Below, one piece after another: positions 9,287 through 17,127 of a DNA stretch of 51,511 bases (positions are counted from its first letter, which is position 1; every line of letters begins with the position of its first letter). The translations under genes were made by a program, and so were the position numbers. Origin of the DNA: CAZSMC01 sp964607755 (GTDB taxonomy: Bacteria > Zhuqueibacterota > Zhuqueibacteria > Residuimicrobiales > Krinioviventaceae); NCBI GenBank assembly GCA_964607755.1, contig CAZSMC010000030.1, positions 1-51,511 on the forward strand, in the 5' to 3' direction. Under the pieces are notes generated by a model, which was not told the DNA's origin, searched no databases, and saw only the letters and a program-made list of their open reading frames with translations.

Positions 9287-9975
9287 TTTTCTAATACCTT
9301 GATTTTAATGTTTTTAAAATACACCGGAGCGTCCGCATGTTTTCCCTGCAAACCGATGTGACCGTGCGTGGGCAACTCGGCCAGCGGTGTACTCAGCCAT
9401 GACGGAATTTCGCTGCCGTCAGGATTTTCAGTTGCCGATGTATAGCGGTTCAAGTTCACCTCATTCACCAGCTCATTATTCAGCATCACCCAAATCATCG
9501 AATCCACGCAAGTAATGGTATAACGGTTCCATTGTCCGGGTGGTTTGACCGCGCTGGTATCCGCGGCTGCATGACCAAACACGGCACCGCATTGCCAGGT
9601 CTTTGGCATGGACGACCATTGCTCCGAATAATCGTCCGCAATCTGAATTTCTACAGAATTGGGAATCCAGTTTTCAATATCGGAACAATAAACGATCACA
9701 CCACTATTTGTGCTGTCAGCGGTTTTGAATTCCAGGTCCAGGATAAAATTATCGTACTGTTCTGCGGTCCATAAATTCTTATCTTCGTTAGGGACAAGAA
9801 GACTGTCCTGAAAAGTCCACACTGTATCAGCATCGATTGCATTAGACAAATCCGGAGCAAACAAATCCGGCCAGGAACTCGTATCCGGGTGCGTTTCTGG
9901 CGGGACCGCAACCTCCTGGCCACACATGATGAGTAATAAAGTCAAACTCAGGATCAAAAATAATGTTTTCACCAT
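9283..9975 (-). CDS. DUF1080 (3-keto-disaccharide hydrolase family) lipoprotein
   Basis: A 230-aa secreted lipoprotein (signal ending LLLIMCGQ) with one DUF1080 / PF06439 concanavalin-like beta-sandwich. The closing strand pair HGHIGLQGKHADAPVYF is the family signature. NSGVIVYCSD and WNRYTITC are also typical. Family members have been linked to hydrolysis of 3-keto-sugars and are abundant in glycan-degrading Bacteroidota, Planctomycetota and relatives. It is the first gene of the minus-strand operon, with GGAGGAGG just before the ATG at 9975 and a 4-nt overlap into the next gene. The 222-nt gap to the divergent kinase at 10198 must hold the operon promoter. Confidence 0.85.
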   Translation of the reverse strand: MVKTLFLILSLTLLLIMCGQEVAVPPETHPDTSSWPDLFAPDLSNAIDADTVWTFQDSLLVPNEDKNLWTAEQYDNFILDLEFKTADSTNSGVIVYCSDIENWIPNSVEIQIADDYSEQWSSMPKTWQCGAVFGHAAADTSAVKPPGQWNRYTITCVDSMIWVMLNNELVNEVNLNRYTSATENPDGSEIPSWLSTPLAELPTHGHIGLQGKHADAPVYFKNIKIKVLEK

Positions 9976-10197
9976 AGCCTCCTCCTGGCATAAAGTTTGT
10001 AACTTTAGTAAATGCAGTATTTTTTAGATGTGAAAGTGGAAAGTATATATTCGATTAATAATTTGAATGGGTACAAATGATAGTACAAAAAAAATACTTT
10101 TTAATCAATGTTTTTTCAAATTTAAGCACCACATTTTTTACTTGTAAAAAAATATTTATAGCTTTTTCCTGGAATATTTAGAAGCAGGATCTTCTCC
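9976..10197. promoter_or_regulatory. Divergent intergenic region of the glycan operon and hybrid kinase
   Basis: This AT-rich 222-nt space separates two divergent starts and so should carry both promoters. A short repeat GTACAAATGATAGTAC lies at about 10071-10086, and a run of A and T follows. I cannot assign exact -35/-10 or operator sites. Confidence 0.45.
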
Positions 10198-13100
10198 ATG
10201 TCTCAAATTAAATCATTACTAAATCTTGCCGTCTTTTTTTTGTTGTGTTCGAATTTTCTTCTATTTCCCCAAAACCGCAAAGGTATCTTTGAAACACTTG
10301 ATATGGATGAAGGCTTGTCCAGCAATCGTGTTACTTGTTTTATTCAAGATAATGATGGTTTTCTGTGGATCGGGACTCAAGACGGTCTCAATTTATACAA
10401 CGGCTATACCTTTCAACAATTTGTTGCTTCTTCGGAACAAGATAAACCAGACATTATCGATAATCATATTTTATCTTTACGTGAGGATGAGGATGGGCAA
10501 TTATGGATCGGCACGGCAAACGGTTTAACTCGTATGAACAAACTCGGTACGTCATCTGTTCATTATGACACTGATCCAAACGATACCACGACAATTTCGA
10601 GTCACTATATTACTTCAATACTTTGCACTGGCGATGGCACGGTCTGGATAGGCTCCGGTTGGGGATTAAACCGGTATAACAAGGAAACCGATTCATTTAC
10701 AAGATACACTCGCGATCCGCTCAGCCCGGATAATGAAGACAATAACCGGATTTTTGATATCATTGAAGATAGTAACGCTATGTTGTGGCTGGCAACAGAT
10801 GGCGGGCTGGTGCGTTTTAATCCTGAAACTGAAACGTCTACAGCTTTTACACATGATCAGGATGATCCTTCTTCAATTGTGTCCAACCATGTGCGTACAC
10901 TAGCAGAAGACAAAAATAACCACATTTGGGTGGGCACAACCAGCGGCCTGGACCGGTTTGATCCGGATACGCATGTTTTTACTCATTTTCGAGCGGATCC
11001 AGCAGACCCGGAAAAACTTTCTCACAATACAATTAATAAGCTTTATCTCACGGACGAGGGCCATTTATGGATCGCAACACAGTGGGGGCTTAATGTGTAT
11101 GATCCGGAAGACAAGGCTTTTCATAGTTACTTTAAAGATAAAAATGATCCCAAAAGTTTATGCGGGAATCATATTACTGCCATTTACCAGAGCCGGGCCG
11201 GGGTGTTATGGATCGGTACCCAAAGAGAAGGGATCAGTAAATATGTTCCTATGAAACAGGCGTTTCGGTTTTATCAGTTGGAGCAAGACAACCAGGATAT
11301 TGATTCCAATATTGAAGCCCTGTGTGTCGATGACAGTACTCATTTATGGTTGGGCACTTTTAGCGGCTTGTACTATTATGATCTTGAGCACGAGACGTTT
11401 CAATGTTACAACGGCCCACCTGTTGTTAGAAATGAATTGCACGGTAATTTTGTCAGTTCTATACGCAAAGATCAAAACAACAGACTGTGGGTAGGCACTT
11501 TTCATCAGGGCAACATTGGCATCAATTGTTACGATCCCCGTACTCGCCAGTTTACATATTACCACTATCATGAAAAAGATTCCACCACACTGTCAAGCAA
11601 TGATATTTTGTTTATTAATACAGATCACGAGGGACGTATCTGGGTCTCTACTCAGGGGTATGGAGTCAATCGTTACAATCCGGGCTCGGATACATTTACA
11701 CGTTACATTTCAGACTATTCCAGTGAGAATAAACTGGGCGGCAATTGGGTACAACATATCTATTGCGATCCTGCCGGCTATCTGTGGTTTGCAACTGATT
11801 TTGGATTGAGCAGGTTTATATATGAGACTGGTAAATTTGAGAACTTTCGACATCATGACGGTCAGCCAGAGACATTGAGCAGCAGCCGAGTAACAACAGT
11901 GTATCGGGATACAAGAGGTGTGCTTTGGGTGGGCACAGAAAATGGTTTGAACAAAATGACCGATCCGTCAGGTACGTTTGAGTCTTATAACATAGAAAAT
12001 GGTTTATCCAGTTCCTATATCACCGGTATAGTGGAAGATAAAGACGGTGATTTGTGGCTTGCGACGGATAACGGATTGACTCTATTCGATCCGAAAAGCG
12101 AAAGATTCCGTGCCTTTGACGAGCGGGACGGACTGTGGATTATGGCTTTTAATTTGAATGAAAATGCCAAATTACCTTCCGGAGAACTGGTGTTTGGCGG
12201 ACTGGATGGCTTTATCCGTTTTAATCCACAGGACCTTAAAAAGCAGACCCTGCCACCACAGGTTGTCATTACTGATTTTAAAAAACTGAACACATCGCTT
12301 TATTCTGCCAAACAGCTCGTACATCTCGACACTATTGAACTAAATTACAACAATGATTTTATCGAGCTTGAATTTGCTGTACTGGACTTTTATAAACCGG
12401 AAAGAAATCGGTATGCTTTCAAGCTCGAAGGATTTGACAAAGATTGGCGTTACAGCGGTAACCGCCGGTTCGTGAATTACACGAATTTGGCGCACGGAAA
12501 ATATTCTTTTACTGTCCGAGGCGCAAATTCATTCGGGGTTTGGGGCAGCGGTGAGTCAATAAATATCATTGTCCATCCGCCAATATGGGCAACATGGTGG
12601 TTTCGAATCTTTGCTGTTTGTGCTGTGCTGGGCAGTGTTTTCGGTGTTTTTAAATGGCGTATGGACGCGCATGAACGCCGCAGACAGCAACTTGAGCAAA
12701 AGGTAAACGAACGAACCCAGGAACTGCAGAACAAGACCATGGAACTTGTCGAATCAAGAGAGCGGTATCAGCGGCTGTTTGATGAAGCGCCTGTCGGATA
12801 TGTGGAAATTGACCGGAGCGGTACCGTGATTCAGGCCAATGAAACGATCGAACCACTTTTGGGTTACCAGCCTCAGGAAACAATCGGTCAGTCTTTTCTC
12901 AACCTCCTGGTAGCCGATGATAAGAATCGCGCCGTACGTGTGGTGACTGATATTATCGATCACAATAAAGCCGGGCACATGGAACAGTCCCTGCAGTGCA
13001 AGGATGGACATCACGTGCAGGTTTCTTTGCATTACAATGTAGTTTATGATACCGTGCTGAAAAAGAAAGTTCTGCGAGTGGCTTTGCAGGATTTAACCGA

Positions 13101-14259
13101 GATTCGTCTTTTGGAAGAACAGCTTCGTCAGTCGCAAAAGATGGAAGCGATTGGCAGGGTCACTGGCGGCGTGGCGCATGATTTTAATAATATCCTGACA
13201 ATCATTCGCGGTTACTGTTCTTTGTTATTGATGAAAACGAAAAAAGATGAAAAAATACATGATGCACTAAAACGAATTGACCAGGCCGGCGAAAGGGCAG
13301 AAGGCCTCACCAGACAGTTGCTTATTTTTAGCAGAAAACAGGATTTATCGCCCAGGGTTATCAATTTAAATGATACCCTGTCTGAGATGGAACATATGCT
13401 CCTTCCGCTCTTGGGAGAAAGAATCAAAGTAGATATTCATTACAGTGATCAACCTGCTTTTATAAATGTTGACCGCAATCAATTTGAACACATGATCATG
13501 AACCTGGCAATCAATGCCAAAGACGCCATGCCGGATGGCGGAATTTTGTCCTTAAAAATTGACAAGGTTGAACTGGGCGAGGAACGTATTGGCGAGCATT
13601 TTGTGATTCCCCCCGGCTGGTATTGTACGATAGTTGTTGAAGATACGGGCACTGGAATTGATGAAGAAACGCTTGAACATATTTTCGAACCGTTTTACAC
13701 TACCAAAGACAAGGGCAAAGGCACCGGACTCGGCCTTTCGATGGTTTACGGGTTTATCCAGCAAAGCAACGGTTACATTGATGTGAAAAGCAAACCTGAC
13801 CAGGGCACTGAATTTACGCTTTATTTCCCGGAAACAGACAGTCAGATAGTCGAAAAAGAGAAACATGTTGCCACTGATGCCGGATCTTCCGGTGGAGAGA
13901 CTATTCTCGTTGTCGAAGATGAAGAGCAAGTACGCACACTGGTCGAGTCAATGTTAAGAGAAAACGGTTATATCGTATATTCCGCTTCAGATGCAGATGA
14001 AGATTTGCAGCCATTCATCAATAATTCCAGGAAACTGGATATGATCATCTCCGACGTGATTATGCCAAGCAAGAGCGGTCCCGAGATTGTGGAAAAAATC
14101 AGACAAAAGTATCCGGATATCAAGGTCATTTTTATGTCAGGTTATAGCGGTGACTTTATTTCCAAAGAAAATGTGACCTCCGAAGGCATTAATTTTATTA
14201 AAAAGCCTTTTAACCAATTCGATCTTCTGTCCAAAGTTCGCCAGGTGTTAGACTCTTGA
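10198..14259 (+). CDS. Propeller-type hybrid sensor histidine kinase with PAS and receiver domains
   Basis: A 1353-aa membrane sensor. A signal segment is followed by many two-component-propeller repeats (about residues 30-700; recurring LWIGT...GLNRY units), a Y_Y_Y domain (about 711-790), one membrane helix (about 796-818), a coiled coil, and a PAS domain (about 857-965). The kinase core has HisKA with His994 in GGVAHDFNN and a HATPase with NLAINAKDAM and GTGLGLSMVYG. A receiver domain follows, with Asp1286 in IISDVIMP. The outer part resembles the glycan sensors of Bacteroidetes hybrid systems. Unlike those, the protein ends at the receiver and has no AraC-type DNA-binding domain, so it must signal through another protein. 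It is divergent from the glycan operon, a natural place for its regulator. Confidence 0.93.
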   Translation: MSQIKSLLNLAVFFLLCSNFLLFPQNRKGIFETLDMDEGLSSNRVTCFIQDNDGFLWIGTQDGLNLYNGYTFQQFVASSEQDKPDIIDNHILSLREDEDGQLWIGTANGLTRMNKLGTSSVHYDTDPNDTTTISSHYITSILCTGDGTVWIGSGWGLNRYNKETDSFTRYTRDPLSPDNEDNNRIFDIIEDSNAMLWLATDGGLVRFNPETETSTAFTHDQDDPSSIVSNHVRTLAEDKNNHIWVGTTSGLDRFDPDTHVFTHFRADPADPEKLSHNTINKLYLTDEGHLWIATQWGLNVYDPEDKAFHSYFKDKNDPKSLCGNHITAIYQSRAGVLWIGTQREGISKYVPMKQAFRFYQLEQDNQDIDSNIEALCVDDSTHLWLGTFSGLYYYDLEHETFQCYNGPPVVRNELHGNFVSSIRKDQNNRLWVGTFHQGNIGINCYDPRTRQFTYYHYHEKDSTTLSSNDILFINTDHEGRIWVSTQGYGVNRYNPGSDTFTRYISDYSSENKLGGNWVQHIYCDPAGYLWFATDFGLSRFIYETGKFENFRHHDGQPETLSSSRVTTVYRDTRGVLWVGTENGLNKMTDPSGTFESYNIENGLSSSYITGIVEDKDGDLWLATDNGLTLFDPKSERFRAFDERDGLWIMAFNLNENAKLPSGELVFGGLDGFIRFNPQDLKKQTLPPQVVITDFKKLNTSLYSAKQLVHLDTIELNYNNDFIELEFAVLDFYKPERNRYAFKLEGFDKDWRYSGNRRFVNYTNLAHGKYSFTVRGANSFGVWGSGESINIIVHPPIWATWWFRIFAVCAVLGSVFGVFKWRMDAHERRRQQLEQKVNERTQELQNKTMELVESRERYQRLFDEAPVGYVEIDRSGTVIQANETIEPLLGYQPQETIGQSFLNLLVADDKNRAVRVVTDIIDHNKAGHMEQSLQCKDGHHVQVSLHYNVVYDTVLKKKVLRVALQDLTEIRLLEEQLRQSQKMEAIGRVTGGVAHDFNNILTIIRGYCSLLLMKTKKDEKIHDALKRIDQAGERAEGLTRQLLIFSRKQDLSPRVINLNDTLSEMEHMLLPLLGERIKVDIHYSDQPAFINVDRNQFEHMIMNLAINAKDAMPDGGILSLKIDKVELGEERIGEHFVIPPGWYCTIVVEDTGTGIDEETLEHIFEPFYTTKDKGKGTGLGLSMVYGFIQQSNGYIDVKSKPDQGTEFTLYFPETDSQIVEKEKHVATDAGSSGGETILVVEDEEQVRTLVESMLRENGYIVYSASDADEDLQPFINNSRKLDMIISDVIMPSKSGPEIVEKIRQKYPDIKVIFMSGYSGDFISKENVTSEGINFIKKPFNQFDLLSKVRQVLDS

Positions 14260-14451
14260 TTCAGTGCACCGGATAGACGGGCTGATTTTTCATGCGCGAT
14301 GAAAAAATCCGGGAGGTCCGAACGATGAATCGGTACATAATGACAATTTTTTAAAACTATTTCTTTTTTCCAGATTTTCGGTTGCAGTTTTCATCAAATT
14401 TTTATATAATCTACCTAAGCCTTTGGAAAGGAATTCAATCAATGCCCGTCT

Positions 14452-15087
14452 ATGGATAATAAAAACATGTCTTTAAAAGAGATGCTCGACGGTTGTACCT
14501 CCCCTGACACTCCGCAATGGGAAAAGGCGTGGAAGGTCTTTTTCCAAAGGTACAAGACATTCATCCGCAGCGTGGTCTATAACAAATGTTACCGTTGGGA
14601 TGCACCGCGTCTCGGATTCCAATTCCAGGAAACTGTCGATGACATCATTATTGAGATTTATTCCAAGCTGTGCCGCAACGATTACCGGGTGTTAAAAAAG
14701 TTTAAAAATATCCATAGTCAACATAAATTCAAAGCCTATCTCGCTCTCATCAGTGCACGAACGACTAATCATAGACTGGCCAAGCTTTTTATTGATCAAA
14801 TGCTGGAAACGCCTCCGGAAGAATTACCGGAAATGATAAAAACAGACCAGCCGTATGAAGACTGGGAACTTTACGATTCTGTCGTTCAGTTCATCAGGGA
14901 CCATGCCAGCGACAGAAAACAGCACACTGAACGCGATATTCTCATTTTTATGCTCTATATCTGGGGAGGCTTGGATTCAAAAGCTATATTAAATCAACCA
15001 GTTTTTAAAGACACGGGGCATCGGGTTTTGGATAACGTTATCAACCGCACCAGAAGTCTTTTGAGGAATAATTTAAAAATAGGATGA
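14452..15087 (+). CDS. Divergent ECF-type sigma-70 family protein
   Basis: A 211-aa protein resembling a diverged extracytoplasmic-function sigma factor. The first half matches the region-2 pattern: a Trp/Phe-rich start (WKVFFQRYKTFIRSVVY), then an acidic helix ETVDDIIIEIYSKL and KFKAYLALISARTTNHRL, which resembles the promoter-melting segment. The last 50 residues (DILIFMLYIWGGLDSKAIL, VLDNVINRTRSLLR) occupy the place of region 4 but are weakly conserved. AAAGGA lies about 20 nt before the ATG at 14452, an unusually long spacing, so the true start could differ. It heads a cassette with a zinc-motif protein, a TPR membrane protein, a small membrane protein and a CHAT protease. I infer a sigma factor held in check by those partners. 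Confidence 0.65.
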   Translation: MDNKNMSLKEMLDGCTSPDTPQWEKAWKVFFQRYKTFIRSVVYNKCYRWDAPRLGFQFQETVDDIIIEIYSKLCRNDYRVLKKFKNIHSQHKFKAYLALISARTTNHRLAKLFIDQMLETPPEELPEMIKTDQPYEDWELYDSVVQFIRDHASDRKQHTERDILIFMLYIWGGLDSKAILNQPVFKDTGHRVLDNVINRTRSLLRNNLKIG

Positions 15088-15198
15088 GAGAATTCTGCCC
15101 TTGAACGACTCTTCATAATTGAATCCATTCAGTTTATCTGAATGAGAAAAATGTTTCTTTTGTTCACGGGACTTTGAACTTAACTCAAAGGCTCTACA

Positions 15199-15597
15199 GT
15201 GTCAAACGATCCGCCACACATTTCTCGACTGCTCGCGCTGCTTCGCATAAAGCTCGATAGTAATAAAGTCCATTCACTAATGACGACCGATGAAAAAAAG
15301 TATCTTGCCGCACTTGAAGAAAAATACAGCGAGTTAAAGGATTCCAACTACAAAATTGATAAATTACCAAACCTGGCATGCACCCAGGAGAATTGTTTTC
15401 TAAAGGATAATGTTGATTTTTACATCAGCTATCTTTTTCTTTACAAAAACAGTATGCCAGATCAGAAACAAACTGATAGACTTTTAAAGCATTTAAATAA
15501 CTGTTACTGGTGTTTTCTTGACTATTCCCAGGTTATTAAACGCTATTTTCACCAGGTGGAAGAATTAAAGCATGAACTGGGAAAAAGGGGGTCGTAA
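15199..15597 (+). CDS. Small protein with ZAS-type zinc motif, anti-sigma candidate
   Basis: A 132-aa soluble, charged protein I cannot assign to a named family. It holds His98, Cys102 and Cys105 in HLNNCYWC, exactly the Hx3Cx2C spacing of zinc-binding anti-sigma domains, and a further Cys pair at 61 and 66. The region after it is a helix rich in Lys, Glu and His. No signal peptide or membrane helix is visible. The start is GTG at 15199 with AAAGG upstream. It lies 111 nt after the sigma-like gene, and its stop overlaps the next start (TAATG at 15595-15599), so the two are coupled. Position and motif suggest an anti-sigma or adaptor role; this is inference. Confidence 0.55.
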   Translation: MSNDPPHISRLLALLRIKLDSNKVHSLMTTDEKKYLAALEEKYSELKDSNYKIDKLPNLACTQENCFLKDNVDFYISYLFLYKNSMPDQKQTDRLLKHLNNCYWCFLDYSQVIKRYFHQVEELKHELGKRGS

Positions 15598-16646
15598 TGA
15601 GTGACAAAATGGACCAAAAGGAAATAATAAAATACATCCGAGGGGACAGGCAGTCCACCGTAAAGCCGGAATGGCTCGCTTCTTTGATAGATGATTGCCG
15701 GCGCCAGGCAAATATTCATACCGAACAGCCAGAATCTTTTAAACATCTTGGCTATAAAGACAGATACGAGCTGTTACAGCGATTGTTAACCGGCTCATTT
15801 TCAAAGGACGATGCGCAAAACTTTATCGATCATTTGCTCTTTTCACCGGCCTTTTTTCAACATGTCACGGATTTTTTTCACTTGATGCAACGAGCTGAAG
15901 AATTGCAGGAGAGCGGATTCGCAGAAGAACAAGCTTTTTCAGATGCAGAGATGCTTTCATGGGTCAAGTGCGCGAACATGCAGCGGCAAAAGAAAAGAGC
16001 ATCTTTGTGTCTATCCTGGATTAAAAATGTGTTTTGTCATCTGCCAAGGCCATCTAACAAAGCCTTGCCAGTGATTATAGGGGGAGCACTGGCCGGTTTG
16101 ATGGCCTTTTTTCTGCTATGGCCAGGCAGACAGTCCGAAGAGATAACACTAAAAATTCTCGCCGAAAAAGAGCCTTATATTTCACGCACCGCGCCCGGCT
16201 GGCGGTCCGATACCTCACAAATGCTGGATTCTTACTTTAAAGAGCAAAACGAGTTGTTTAAAATCGCAATGAGTGATTATGTTATTGGTGACTATCAATC
16301 TGCAATAAACCGCTTCCAGGCTGCACTGGATGCGGCTGAAGAAATCACTTCCGAAAATGCCGAAATCAGTCGCGATATTATGTTTTATTCCGCACTGTCT
16401 CATCTTTATCTCGCCAGAAACACGGATGACAATCGGCATGACAAATTAGCCATTCACCGGCTGGAGTATGCTCGAACGATTACTGAAAACCACAACCTTA
16501 AAGGCCTTGACGAAATCCGGTTTTTCCTGGGTTTGTCGCAATACCGGATGAACAACACGAAAGCCGCACAAGCCATCCTCTCACGAATTGACAAGAAAAG
16601 TCGTTTTTACCAGAATTCTCAGCTCATACTCGAACAAATCAAATAA
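15597..16646 (+). CDS. Single-pass membrane protein with degenerate anti-sigma domain and TPR-like repeats
   Basis: A 349-aa protein in three parts. The N-terminal cytoplasmic part (about 1-150) contains LLQRLLTGSFSKDDAQNFID followed by HLLFSPAF at 79-86. This aligns with an Hx3Cx2C anti-sigma core in which both Cys are replaced (Ser83, Phe86). One membrane helix spans about 157-175 (VIIGGALAGLMAFFLLW). The outer C-terminal part has helical TPR-like repeats (YVIGDYQSAINRFQAALDAA; FFLGLSQYRMNNTKAAQAIL). Such a cytoplasmic-binder / helix / outer-sensor layout is standard for membrane anti-sigma factors. Start ATG at 15597 overlaps the previous stop and has GGGGG upstream. It would be the natural substrate candidate for the CHAT protease encoded next; this is inference from layout only. 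Confidence 0.6.
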   Translation: MSDKMDQKEIIKYIRGDRQSTVKPEWLASLIDDCRRQANIHTEQPESFKHLGYKDRYELLQRLLTGSFSKDDAQNFIDHLLFSPAFFQHVTDFFHLMQRAEELQESGFAEEQAFSDAEMLSWVKCANMQRQKKRASLCLSWIKNVFCHLPRPSNKALPVIIGGALAGLMAFFLLWPGRQSEEITLKILAEKEPYISRTAPGWRSDTSQMLDSYFKEQNELFKIAMSDYVIGDYQSAINRFQAALDAAEEITSENAEISRDIMFYSALSHLYLARNTDDNRHDKLAIHRLEYARTITENHNLKGLDEIRFFLGLSQYRMNNTKAAQAILSRIDKKSRFYQNSQLILEQIK

Positions 16647-16656
16647 GGGAGGAACT

Positions 16657-16836
16657 ATGGAACCTGTTTTGCAGATGATTTTCAACGTGCTTGTGTTGAT
16701 GTTTACATTGGCAAATTTCATTTTGCTCATCTTAATTGCTGTAAAACTCTTTTCGGATCTTTCGAAAAAGCAATCTAATATGAAAACGGCGGATGCACAT
16801 GAAGGGCCAGGTAAAAATGACGATGATAATCCTTAA
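16657..16836 (+). CDS. 59-aa single-pass membrane protein
   Basis: A short protein with one strongly hydrophobic helix (about residues 5-32, including VLVLMFTLANFILLILIAVK) and an acidic, hydrophilic tail (GKNDDDNP). I chose the ATG at 16657 because GGGAGG lies 5 nt before it; a longer in-frame reading from 16588 overlaps the previous gene and has no such site. It sits 10 nt after the TPR membrane protein and surely belongs to the same transcript. No family is recognised. A role as a membrane partner or stabiliser in the sigma/CHAT cassette is a guess from position. Confidence 0.65.
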   Translation: MEPVLQMIFNVLVLMFTLANFILLILIAVKLFSDLSKKQSNMKTADAHEGPGKNDDDNP

Positions 16837-16923
16837 ACCGGATAAACCGGCGCCAAAAAAGCTCTAAATTTTCTTGCTAAAAATAGTCAAAAGTTAACAT
16901 GCAAGATATCATTTTATAGTTTA

Positions 16924-16952
16924 CTCGTTCCCGGTTCAAAACAGGGAGCGAG
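16924..16952 (+). terminator. Hairpin after the small membrane gene, possible attenuator
   Basis: CTCGTTCCC (16924-16932) pairs with GGGAGCGAG (16944-16952), 8 of 9 positions, with an 11-nt loop. The T-run after it is weak (GAGTTTCCC), so it may be a leaky terminator or attenuator between the sigma operon and the CHAT gene. The rest of the 291-nt gap is AT-rich and holds three ATTTC units at 16968-16982. Confidence 0.35.
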
Positions 16953-17127
16953 AGTTTCCCTCCGATTATTTCATTTCATTTCATTCTTTGGTTGTTTTTT
17001 TCATGTAAAATTATTTAATTGGATTATAACATAATATCATCTTTGCTGAAGAACAAATGAATAGTAGAGCATTTAATCGAAACAAGTTTCCCTTTTGTTA
17101 ATAGATTTTATTTTCACAAATGGTGCG

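Noticed and set aside
14284..14309. Hairpin GATTTTTCAT/ATGAAAAAATC after the hybrid kinase as terminator
   Set aside because: The stem is AT-rich, needs a bulge and is followed by CCGGGAGG rather than a T-run.
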